Below are positions 1 through 6,222 of a stretch of 6,535 nt of DNA, piece after piece. Under the pieces are notes generated by a model. It was not told the origin of the DNA. It was given only the letters and a program-made list of their open reading frames with translations, and did not search any database. A program made the position numbers and the translations under genes. Origin of the DNA: Bacteroidales bacterium UBA4318 (lineage in GTDB: Bacteria > Bacteroidota > Bacteroidia > Bacteroidales > UBA932); assembly GCA_002393895.1 (NCBI GenBank), contig DGUE01000190.1:1-6535 (forward strand), written 5' to 3'. The first letter of the stretch is position 1. Each line of letters begins with the position of its first letter.

Positions 1-64
1 AGTTAACGAGTTGACAAGTTGACAAGTTAACAAGTTAACACATTAACAGGCTAACACATTATTT
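1..64. repeat. 8-bp tandem repeat array upstream of glgP
   Basis: Read in steps of eight from base 1, the sequence repeats the unit AGTTAACA. Copies 4 and 5 are exact, copy 1 ends in G, copies 2 and 3 read AGTTGACA, copies 6 and 7 keep only the TAACA end, and the pattern fades by about position 57-64. The core GTTAAC is itself palindromic. The array begins at the window edge, so its full copy number is unknown. It lies 20-80 bp before the glgP start and could be a slippage-prone spacer, a protein-binding array, or a neutral intergenic repeat. The periodicity is seen directly; any role is inference. Confidence 0.8.
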
Positions 65-83
65 ATTTTATAACATTCATTTT

Positions 84-2645
84 ATGAAAATCAAAGCAAG
101 CAACTCCAACGACCCTCAGTGGAAGCCGGTTGTCGTCAAGAGCAACATCCCTGAGGAGCTTCTGAAGTTAGAAGAATTGGCCCATAATATGTGGTGGGCT
201 TGGAATCACAGTGCACGAAGCCTCTTCTCGCGCCTCGATCCCCAGCTCTACGAAGAATGCGGCCAGAACCCCGTGCTTATGCTCGAGCGTATCAGCTACG
301 AGAAGCTGTCGGAGCTTTCGAAGGACAAGGACATCATCAAGCGCATGAACGAAACCTATAAGGAATTCCGCGCTTACATGGACGTCAAGCCCCGCACTGA
401 CCGCCCCAGCGTGGCTTATCTCTGTATGGAGTATGGTCTGAACCAATCGCTTAAGATATATTCCGGAGGTCTTGGCATCCTTGCCGGCGACTACGTCAAG
501 GAGGCCAGTGACTCTAACGTCGATATGGTAGCCGTAGGTTTCCTCTATCGCTTCGGCTATTTCACTCAGACTCTTTCAATGGATGGCCAGCAGATTGCCA
601 ACTACGAAGCACAGAACTTCGGCAGCCTGCCCATTGAGCAGCAGCTCGACAGCGAAGGCAAACCCATGGTCATCGACGTGCCTTACATGAACTATCAGGT
701 TCACGCATACGTTTGGCGCGTCAATGTCGGCCGCGTGAAGCTCTATCTCCTCGACACCGACAACGACCTCAACTCAGAGTTCGACCGTTCTATCACCCAC
801 ACCCTCTACGGCGGCGACTGGGAGAACCGCCTCAAGCAGGAGATACTGCTCGGCATTGGCGGCATCCGCGCCCTTCGTGCCATCGGCCTGCATCCCGCCA
901 TATACCACTCCAACGAGGGCCATGCCGCATTCATCGGCCTGGAGCGCCTCCGCGAGTATATGTATGAGCAGAAGATGGATTACAGCGAGGCTATGGAGCT
1001 TGTGCGTGCCAGCGGCCTCTTTACTACCCATACCCCGGTTCCTGCCGGCCACGACGCCTTCGACGAAGATATGATGTACCGTTATTTCGGCCACTATCCT
1101 TCCCGTTTCGGCATCAGCTGGGAGACCCTCCTAGGCCTGGGCAAAGTGAATGTGGAAGACCACGGCGAGCGCTTCAGCATGAGCGTGCTTGCGGCCAACT
1201 GCTCCCAGAATGTGAACGGCGTTTCCATGCTTCACGGCAAGGTGAGCCAGGAAATCTTCGCCCGCATGTACAAGGGATATCTCCCGGAAGAGCTTCACGT
1301 CGGCTACGTCACGAACGGCGTGCACTATCCCACCTGGGCTTCCAAGGAATGGAAGGCAGTCCATGCGAAGGTCTTCGGCCCCGAGTTCCAGACCCACCAC
1401 TACGACAAACGCTGCTTCGAAGGCATATTCAATGTGTCCGACGAAGAGATCTGGAACACCCGTATGGTTCTTAAGAAGGAGCTGATCCGCATCATCAACG
1501 ACCGCCTTTCCAATCCCGAGATCAGCAGCCACTATTCTCCCAGCGAGATAGTCAAGATCAAGGAGAATCTCCGTGAGGATGTGCTCACCATAGGCTTTGC
1601 CCGCCGCTTTGCCACTTACAAGCGCGCCACACTGATCTTCTCCGACCTGGACCAGCTGGACGCCCTGGTCAACGACCCGAAGCATCCCGTGCAGTTCATT
1701 TTCGCCGGCAAGGCGCATCCCGCCGACAGCGCAGGCCAGGACCTCATCAAGCAGATCATAGATATCTCCAAGCAGGAACGCTTCCTCGGAAAGATAGTAT
1801 TCGTGCCCGGCTACGACATCTCACTGGCAAAGAGGCTGGTGCAGGGCGTGGACGTGTGGCTCAACAATCCTACCCGCCCGCTCGAAGCTTCCGGAACATC
1901 CGGCGAAAAAGCCGTGATGAACGGCGTGATGCACTTCTCCGTGCTGGACGGCTGGTGGGTGGAAGGTTATAAGGAAGGCTGCGGCTGGGCCCTGCCTCTC
2001 GAAAAGACCTACGACGACCAGAACTACCAGAACGAGCTGGATGCAGCCCGCATCTATGCCATAATCGAGAATGAGATAGCTCCCGCATACTACGGCAAAG
2101 ACGCCCGCGGCATATCTCCCGAATGGCTGCGCATCATCCGCAACACAATCGCGTACGTAGCATGCAACTTCACCACCAACAGGATGATGGAGGATTACTG
2201 CATCCAGTACTACCAGCCCCAGTACGACCGTTTCAACGAGCTTATGGCGAACGGTTGCGCAAAGGCCCGCGAGATAGCTGCATGGAAGAAGAAGGTGACA
2301 GAAGCCTGGCCTGGCATCAATGTGCTCTCGCACTCGGCTCCTAACGCCGCATATGTGCTTTCCCAGAATAATCCCCTGGCGAGCGAGGTGGTTGTGGATC
2401 TTGCCGGCCTGAGCCCCGACGATATCGGCGTGGAAATGATCTTCGCCGTGGCAGATAAGAAGAACGTCCTCCACATCCAGGAGACAGTGCAGTACGATGT
2501 CGTTTCCTTCCAGGAAGGTGTGGCCACCTACCGCACTTCGGTGATTCCGGAGCGCACCGGCATGTACCAGATTGGCGTGCGGCTCTATGCCAAGAACGCC
2601 CTCCTGCCCCACAGGATGGACTTCCCTCTGGTGAAATGGCTGTAA
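84..2645 (+). CDS. glgP: Alpha-glucan (glycogen/maltodextrin) phosphorylase, GT35 family
   Basis: This cytoplasmic PLP enzyme removes terminal alpha-1,4-linked glucose from glycogen or maltodextrin with phosphate, giving glucose 1-phosphate. The 853 residues match the short bacterial form of the family. Residues about 15-110 are the DUF3417-type N-terminal region (PEELLKLEELAHNMWWAWN). They are followed by the phosphorylase core, with MEYGLNQSLKIYSGGLGILAGD cut here to its key parts: MEYG at 115-118 and SGGLG at 127-131. Further motifs are YHSNEGHAAF (274-283), THTPVPAGHD (315-324), FARRFATYKRA (505-515) and the cofactor loop EASGTSGEK (601-609), where K609 is the expected PLP lysine. About 100 residues after position 740 form a C-terminal extension. 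The start MKIKASNSN fits the usual Bacteroidales N-terminus. No Shine-Dalgarno sequence precedes it; the leader is AT-rich. The 3' end overlaps ribF by 10 bp. Family assignment is secure; preference for glycogen over maltodextrin cannot be told. Confidence 0.96.
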   Translation: MKIKASNSNDPQWKPVVVKSNIPEELLKLEELAHNMWWAWNHSARSLFSRLDPQLYEECGQNPVLMLERISYEKLSELSKDKDIIKRMNETYKEFRAYMDVKPRTDRPSVAYLCMEYGLNQSLKIYSGGLGILAGDYVKEASDSNVDMVAVGFLYRFGYFTQTLSMDGQQIANYEAQNFGSLPIEQQLDSEGKPMVIDVPYMNYQVHAYVWRVNVGRVKLYLLDTDNDLNSEFDRSITHTLYGGDWENRLKQEILLGIGGIRALRAIGLHPAIYHSNEGHAAFIGLERLREYMYEQKMDYSEAMELVRASGLFTTHTPVPAGHDAFDEDMMYRYFGHYPSRFGISWETLLGLGKVNVEDHGERFSMSVLAANCSQNVNGVSMLHGKVSQEIFARMYKGYLPEELHVGYVTNGVHYPTWASKEWKAVHAKVFGPEFQTHHYDKRCFEGIFNVSDEEIWNTRMVLKKELIRIINDRLSNPEISSHYSPSEIVKIKENLREDVLTIGFARRFATYKRATLIFSDLDQLDALVNDPKHPVQFIFAGKAHPADSAGQDLIKQIIDISKQERFLGKIVFVPGYDISLAKRLVQGVDVWLNNPTRPLEASGTSGEKAVMNGVMHFSVLDGWWVEGYKEGCGWALPLEKTYDDQNYQNELDAARIYAIIENEIAPAYYGKDARGISPEWLRIIRNTIAYVACNFTTNRMMEDYCIQYYQPQYDRFNELMANGCAKAREIAAWKKKVTEAWPGINVLSHSAPNAAYVLSQNNPLASEVVVDLAGLSPDDIGVEMIFAVADKKNVLHIQETVQYDVVSFQEGVATYRTSVIPERTGMYQIGVRLYAKNALLPHRMDFPLVKWL

Positions 2646-3499
2646 TAGCGACAGGTTTTTTCGACGGTGTGCATATTGGCCACCGTCTGGTTATCGAGAC
2701 TCTCGTAAGCGAAGCGCGCAGGCGCCGCGAGGAGAGTCTCGTGCTGACCTTCTGGCCGCATCCGCGCATAGTTCTCCAGAACGATGCGTTGGGGCTTCGC
2801 CTCCTGAATACTCCCTCCGAGAAGACTGCTTTGCTGAAAGGGCTTGGGGTCGACAAGGTTTATCAGTTGGATTTCACCCGGGAATTCAGTGAAATGGGAG
2901 CGGAACAGTATCTGCGCGAGGTGGTCATGGGCCGCTACGGCGGCACTGCCATCCTTCTCGGATACGACAACCGCATAGGACACGATTGCCTCACTCCCGT
3001 GCAGACCGCAGACCTCGCATCTTCGCTTGGCCTGGATGTGATACGCGCCGAGAAGGTGTCGTCCGTGGGCCTGGCAGTCAGTTCCACCAAGATACGCAAT
3101 GCGTTGAAGGCTGGGGACGTGGAGACCGCCTCCATCTATCTCTGCTACGACTACAGCCTTTCTGGCAAAGTGGTCCACGGCAAGAAGCTGGGGCGCACTA
3201 TTGGATATCCCACTGCAAATCTGGAACTGGATGAGCCCTTGAAGCTGATTCCCGCCGTGGGAGTATATCTCTCGCAGGTTTGGGTAGGCGAAAGGCTCTT
3301 TTATGGAATGACCAATGTCGGAGCCACGCTCGAGACACACATCTTCGATTTCGACGAAGAGATTTACGGCCAGACCATCACGGTCAGCTTCCTCAAGCGT
3401 GTGCGGGACGAAAACAGTTTTGCTTCGCTGGGCGAACTTCAGGCCCAGCTCCGTGACGACGAACATTATTGTAAAAAATTGTTATCTTTGCATAAATAA
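2636..3499 (+). CDS. ribF: Bifunctional riboflavin kinase / FAD synthetase
   Basis: RibF phosphorylates riboflavin to FMN and adenylates FMN to FAD in the cytoplasm. The N-terminal nucleotidyltransferase domain shows GFFDGVHIGH (7-16), TFWPHP (38-43), GYDNRIGH (109-116) and SSTKIR (149-154). The C-terminal flavokinase domain shows GKVVHGKKLGRTIGYPTAN (177-195, with the PTAN nucleotide/metal motif) and ETHIFDFDEEIYG (233-245), in which E233 matches the catalytic base. At 287 residues it is shorter than the usual 300-310. The N-terminus starts almost directly at the first beta strand, and the kinase domain runs from TNVG (226-229) to E233 with only three residues between, where the family normally carries an RPT-containing loop. 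The start ATG lies inside the last codons of glgP (10-bp overlap), which suggests translational coupling. No upstream in-frame ATG was found in the preceding 60 bp. The identity is clear; full kinase activity is not guaranteed given the missing loop. Confidence 0.94.
   Translation: MAVIATGFFDGVHIGHRLVIETLVSEARRRREESLVLTFWPHPRIVLQNDALGLRLLNTPSEKTALLKGLGVDKVYQLDFTREFSEMGAEQYLREVVMGRYGGTAILLGYDNRIGHDCLTPVQTADLASSLGLDVIRAEKVSSVGLAVSSTKIRNALKAGDVETASIYLCYDYSLSGKVVHGKKLGRTIGYPTANLELDEPLKLIPAVGVYLSQVWVGERLFYGMTNVGATLETHIFDFDEEIYGQTITVSFLKRVRDENSFASLGELQAQLRDDEHYCKKLLSLHK
3483..3490 (+). promoter_or_regulatory. Bacteroidota -7 promoter box (TATCTTTG) for greA
   Basis: TATCTTTG is an exact match to the Bacteroidota sigma-ABfr -7 consensus TAnnTTTG. 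It lies in the last codons of ribF, 58 bp before the greA ATG, so transcription would start at about 3495. A good -33 TTTG at the usual 19-21 bp spacing is not visible; the nearest TTG (3469-3471) is only 11 bp away. The call therefore rests on the -7 box and its position. Confidence 0.55.
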
Positions 3500-3507
3500 C
3501 CAACCGA

Positions 3508-3540
3508 GGGTTCTGCTTCAAAGGCAGGACTCCTTTTATT
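3508..3540 (+). promoter_or_regulatory. Hairpin plus U-rich tail in the greA leader (terminator or attenuator)
   Basis: GGGTTCTGC (3508-3516) pairs with GCAGGACTC (3524-3532) in a 9-bp stem with two G-U pairs and a 7-nt loop. CTTTTATT follows. A competing 5-bp stem, AAAGG (3520-3524) with CCTTT (3532-3536), uses part of the same arm. The structure sits in the only sizeable gap on the + strand, after ribF and before greA. It could end the glgP-ribF transcript, or attenuate greA if the box at 3483 is a real promoter. The T tract is short and interrupted, so termination strength is doubtful. Confidence 0.4.
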
Positions 3541-3547
3541 AACTAAT

Positions 3548-4018
3548 ATGGCAGCAATACACTATATGAGCCAGGAAGGGCTCGACAAACTGAAAAAGGA
3601 ATTGGCAGAGGCTTTGGCGCAGCGTCCGGTAATCTCCGCGGCGATAGCCGAGGCCCGCGAGAAGGGAGACCTCTCCGAGAATGCGGAATACGAGTCTGCA
3701 CGTGAGGCCCAGGGCCTTCTGGAAATGAAAATAGCTAATCTCCAGAACCAGGTGGCTAACGCCAAGGTGGTGGACGCTTCCCAGCTCAGCACCGATAAAG
3801 TGCAGATGCTCAACAAGGTCAAGGTTCAGAACCTTTCCGCCGGAATGACTATGGAGTTCACCATCGTCGGCGAGACCGAAGCCGATTTCAGCAAGGGCCG
3901 CCTTGCAGCCACCACCCCCATCGCCAAAGCTCTTCTCGGCCACGGCAAAGGCGAAGTTGTGGAAGCCCAGGTCCCTTCCGGTGTAATGAAGTTCAAGATT
4001 CTCGATATTTCCCTCTGA
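3548..4018 (+). CDS. greA: Transcription elongation factor GreA
   Basis: GreA enters the secondary channel of RNA polymerase and stimulates cleavage of the backtracked RNA 3' end, which restarts stalled complexes. The 156 residues equal the normal length of about 158. Residues 1-75 form the antiparallel coiled coil, with the signature EAREKGDLSENAEYESAREA (35-54). Its tip acids D41 and E44 fall at the same numbers as the functional residues of E. coli GreA. Residues about 80-156 form the FKBP-like C-terminal domain, including TTPIAKALLG (122-131). The start at 3548 (MAAIHYMSQEG) is preferred over the internal ATG at 3566, because the extra residues align with the E. coli N-terminus. The gene follows a promoter-like box and a leader hairpin and is separated from the HIT gene by one base, so the two should be cotranscribed. 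Confidence 0.96.
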   Translation: MAAIHYMSQEGLDKLKKELAEALAQRPVISAAIAEAREKGDLSENAEYESAREAQGLLEMKIANLQNQVANAKVVDASQLSTDKVQMLNKVKVQNLSAGMTMEFTIVGETEADFSKGRLAATTPIAKALLGHGKGEVVEAQVPSGVMKFKILDISL

Positions 4019-4019
4019 T

Positions 4020-4424
4020 ATGGCAACCATCTTCACACGCATAGCTAATGGGGAGATACCTTCCTATAAGGTAGCAGAAAGCGAAGATTTCTACGCTTTC
4101 CTGGATATCAGCCCCCTTGCCGAAGGTCACACTCTGGTGATTCCCAAGAAGGTTGAGGATGATTATATCTTCAATCTGGATCCCGCGGTATACGAGGGGC
4201 TTTGGGCCTTTGCCCGCAAGGTGGCCGTAGCGCTCAAAGCCGCCGTTCCCTGCAAGAGGGTGGGCGTCGCCGTGCTCGGGATGGAAGTCCCCCACACCCA
4301 CATCCACCTCGTGCCTCTTCAGACGGAGGGAGACCTCGATTTCCGCAAGAAGCGCCCGGAAGTGAGCCCGGAGCGTATGGCGGAGATAGCAAAATCAATA
4401 CTCGCAGAATATGAGAAGTTGTAG
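4020..4424 (+). CDS. HIT family (histidine triad) nucleotide hydrolase
   Basis: This small cytoplasmic protein belongs to the histidine-triad superfamily, whose Hint-type members hydrolyse adenosine phosphoramidates and related AMP conjugates. The 134 residues start with a MATIFTRIANGEIPSYKVAE segment typical of the Hint branch and include the strand GHTLVIPK (36-43). The active-site triad HTHIHLV (92-98) gives H92, H94 and H96, with H94 as the expected nucleophile. The tail is somewhat longer than in minimal Hint proteins. It starts one base after the greA stop and overlaps the next gene by 14 bp, which points to one transcript. A greA-HIT pair is common in Bacteroidota; the physiological substrate is not known from sequence. 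Confidence 0.92.
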   Translation: MATIFTRIANGEIPSYKVAESEDFYAFLDISPLAEGHTLVIPKKVEDDYIFNLDPAVYEGLWAFARKVAVALKAAVPCKRVGVAVLGMEVPHTHIHLVPLQTEGDLDFRKKRPEVSPERMAEIAKSILAEYEKL

Positions 4425-5517
4425 GATTATCGCAGCTGCCGTTCTGGCGCTTGCCCTTTCTGCCTGTCAGGGCGGTAAGGCTACCGTAGATTGCACCGTG
4501 GCGGAAGCTCCTTCCGCATCTCTCACCGTTAGGCAACTGAATGGCACCACTCCTGTGGTTCTCGACACCGTGAAGACCGATGCTGCCGGTCGTTTCAGCT
4601 ATAAAGTGAAGGTCGAGAAGGGCAACCCGGAATTCATTTATGTCTACAAAGGCGACACCCGTCTTGCTTCGCTCCTTCTCGAAAGTGGCGAAAAGGCTGT
4701 GGTTGAGGCGGATACCCTCGGCAACTACAGTGTTTCCGGTTCGGACGGAAGCGCTCTCCTGAAAGAAGGTGACGATGCTTTCCGCGCGTATGTAAACAAT
4801 CTGTTTGCCCTTTCCGAGGCCGGAGCCCAGCCTTCTGAAATCGCAAAGGAGTATGTGCGCCACTACCGTGAGGCTGTGAAGTTCGTCATGGTAAACAATA
4901 AGTCGCTTGCTGTAATCCCCGTGCTCTACGAGACTATAGGCGGCAGCACCGCCACCTTCTCCGGCCTGAGCGATGCCCTGGTTTTCCGCAGCGCATGCGA
5001 TTCGCTGAAGACTGTCTATCCGGACTCCAAGTATGTGAAAGCCCTCGAGGCTGAAGCCGTCCGCCGCGAGAACCTGATGCTGATTTCCAACCGCATCAAA
5101 ACTGCCGACGAGCGCGCCTATCCGAACCTCAGAATGCCTTCGATCGACGGCACTCCGGCAGAAATCGACAGCCTGGATGCCAAGGCGGTCCTGGTTTATT
5201 TCTGGGACGATCGCGAAGCTACCCACAAGATTTTCAATCTCGATACCCTTATCCCTATTTACGAGAAGTACAATGCCAAGGGCTTCGAGATCTATGCCAT
5301 CAGCGTCAATCCCGACAAAGCCGCCTGGGCACAGGTCGTCAAGTCCCAGGACCTTCCCTGGATCAATGTAAACGACGGCCTCGGCACTGCCAGCCGCTCA
5401 CTCTTCACCTTCAACGTCGCAAGCGTTCCCGCGATGCTGATACTTTCCGAAAGCGGAATGGAAGTCGTTTCCAACGAGAAACAGCTTCGCGCAAAGCTGG
5501 ATAAGGTGCTAAAATAG
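4411..5517 (+). CDS. Lipoprotein with DUF4369-like and CxxC-less thioredoxin-like domains
   Basis: The 368-residue product begins with a short signal peptide (MRSCR, then a hydrophobic stretch) and the lipobox LSAC (16-19), so C19 is the lipidated cysteine. The following QGGK has no acidic run like the Bacteroidota surface-export signal, which suggests a periplasm-facing anchor. Residues about 24-115 resemble DUF4369: short beta strands, LDTVKTDAAGRFSY (51-64) and LLLESGEKAVVEAD (88-101). A helical middle part follows (about 120-230). Residues about 238-368 have the TlpA/ResA thioredoxin-like pattern, with VYFW (262-265), the strand FEIYAISVNPD (292-302) and the cis-proline site SVPAM (338-342). 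Where TlpA-like proteins have WCGPC, this one reads REATH (268-272). The redox CxxC is therefore absent, and the only other mature cysteines are C28 and C196. It is probably a non-catalytic thioredoxin fold; the role is unknown. The start overlaps the HIT gene by 14 bp and the 3' end overlaps tsaB by 9 bp on the other strand. Confidence 0.85.
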   Translation: MRSCRIIAAAVLALALSACQGGKATVDCTVAEAPSASLTVRQLNGTTPVVLDTVKTDAAGRFSYKVKVEKGNPEFIYVYKGDTRLASLLLESGEKAVVEADTLGNYSVSGSDGSALLKEGDDAFRAYVNNLFALSEAGAQPSEIAKEYVRHYREAVKFVMVNNKSLAVIPVLYETIGGSTATFSGLSDALVFRSACDSLKTVYPDSKYVKALEAEAVRRENLMLISNRIKTADERAYPNLRMPSIDGTPAEIDSLDAKAVLVYFWDDREATHKIFNLDTLIPIYEKYNAKGFEIYAISVNPDKAAWAQVVKSQDLPWINVNDGLGTASRSLFTFNVASVPAMLILSESGMEVVSNEKQLRAKLDKVLK

Positions 5518-6222
5518 CTTTTTGGGAGTAGTTGCGATAAACTGTTTCAGATAGAAGGGTTCGAAGTACGCTACGTCTTCGAACTCTTTTTTTGCGAATT
5601 TGGCCATCGCCGGAACCAGCATTGCGGATGCTTCGGGGCATGTTTGGATGAAGGAGATTCCTTCGCTGCGCTCGGAATGACAGGTGGTGGGCTCGGAATG
5701 ACAGTTTTTGAACTTCTCCGCGGCATCGCCGATGACTACGACTGGGCCGGAGGCGAAAAGATCCGCAAAGCTATTGGCATCCAGAACTACAGGCGCGATG
5801 TCCCCAAGGCGTTCGCCGGCAGGGGAGAAGACAGCGGTATAGACCTCCATGCGACGGGCATCCACCATGGGCAGGATGGCCTTGCAGCCCTCCGGAAGGC
5901 CGGCTTCGATGGCCTGATGTGCCAGGATTTCCAGGGTATCTACCGCAATCAGCGGCACGCCTCCGCCAAAGCATAGTCCCTTGGCGGTGGATACTCCCAC
6001 GCGCAGGCCGGTGTAGGACCCGGGCCCCTTGCTCACACAGACTGCATCCAGGTCGGATACCTTCCATCCGGTTTCATCCAGCATCTCCTTCACGAACACT
6101 GCCGTGAGCGATGCGTGCGCCCTGGGCTCTGAACTCTTGCGGGTGGATATGATTCTGCCGTTCTCCGCCAGGGCGGTGGAACAAAGGGCGGTGGAAGTTT
6201 CTATAAATACAAGCCTAGGCAT
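5509..6222 (-). CDS. tsaB: tRNA threonylcarbamoyladenosine biosynthesis protein TsaB
   Basis: TsaB is the ASKHA-fold partner of TsaD and TsaE in transfer of the threonylcarbamoyl group to A37 of ANN-decoding tRNAs. The 237 residues show the N-terminal IETSTALCSTAL (7-18), the family signature SKGPGSYTGLRVGVSTAKG (64-82), the segment PLIAVDTLEILA (90-101) and the DARRMEVYTAVF region (121-132). The Bacteroidales-type C-terminus FEDVAYFEPFYLKQF is at 214-228. Between GDAAEKFKN (165-173) and FIQTCPEA (191-198), residues 174-190 are encoded by a dispersed repeat read in frame; family members seem to have about ten fewer residues there. The frame stays open, so the gene is probably functional. The ATG overlaps the cvpA stop by 8 bp, implying coupling to cvpA. 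The 3' end overlaps the convergent lipoprotein gene. Confidence 0.93.
   Translation of the reverse strand: MPRLVFIETSTALCSTALAENGRIISTRKSSEPRAHASLTAVFVKEMLDETGWKVSDLDAVCVSKGPGSYTGLRVGVSTAKGLCFGGGVPLIAVDTLEILAHQAIEAGLPEGCKAILPMVDARRMEVYTAVFSPAGERLGDIAPVVLDANSFADLFASGPVVVIGDAAEKFKNCHSEPTTCHSERSEGISFIQTCPEASAMLVPAMAKFAKKEFEDVAYFEPFYLKQFIATTPKKLF
5653..5703 (-). repeat. Two-unit dispersed repeat read in frame inside tsaB
   Basis: On the - strand the 13-mer TGTCATTCCGAGC occurs twice, at 5703-5691 and 5682-5670, with a period of exactly 21 nt. The second copy continues into GCAGCGAAGGAATCTC. The 21-nt period is seven codons, so both copies read CHSE in the same frame, giving CHSEPTT and then CHSERSEGIS. 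Sequences translating to CHSERSE occur widely as dispersed repeats in Bacteroidota genomes, to my knowledge, usually between genes. Here the element lies within a conserved essential-type gene. The repeat is seen directly; its wider family is recalled, not searched. Confidence 0.75.

Noticed and set aside
11..24. TTGACA copies in the 8-bp array as sigma-70 -35 boxes
   Set aside because: They are part of the repeat unit, no matching -10 lies at the right spacing, and Bacteroidota use a different promoter consensus.
1884..1911. Glutamate before the PLP lysine of GlgP (EASGTSGEK, where many families have Met)
   Set aside because: From memory, this variant is usual in Bacteroidales phosphorylases; the lysine itself is present, so nothing suggests altered chemistry.
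1131..2612. Two long - strand open frames (1131-1718 and 1821-2612) opposite glgP
   Set aside because: They lie wholly within the conserved phosphorylase core and have no independent motif or leader.
2585..3466. 293-codon open frame on the - strand opposite ribF
   Set aside because: It is a shadow of ribF, whose catalytic motifs are all on the + strand; no family is recognisable in the antisense product.
3566..3568. Internal ATG as an alternative greA start
   Set aside because: Starting here would drop the N-terminal residues that align with E. coli GreA and would shift the D41/E44 numbering.
4234..5226. 330-codon open frame on the - strand, antisense to the HIT and lipoprotein genes
   Set aside because: The protein has no recognisable domain, and the opposite strand carries clear HIT and lipoprotein motifs. 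GC-rich codon use leaves such antisense frames open by chance.
5508..5523. GCTA-AAA-TAGC followed by five T as a terminator after the lipoprotein gene
   Set aside because: A 4-bp AT-containing stem is too weak to be supported as an intrinsic terminator and could easily arise by chance.
5644..5976. 110-codon + strand frame opposite tsaB
   Set aside because: It is antisense to well-conserved TsaB sequence, and its start lies in the dispersed repeat.
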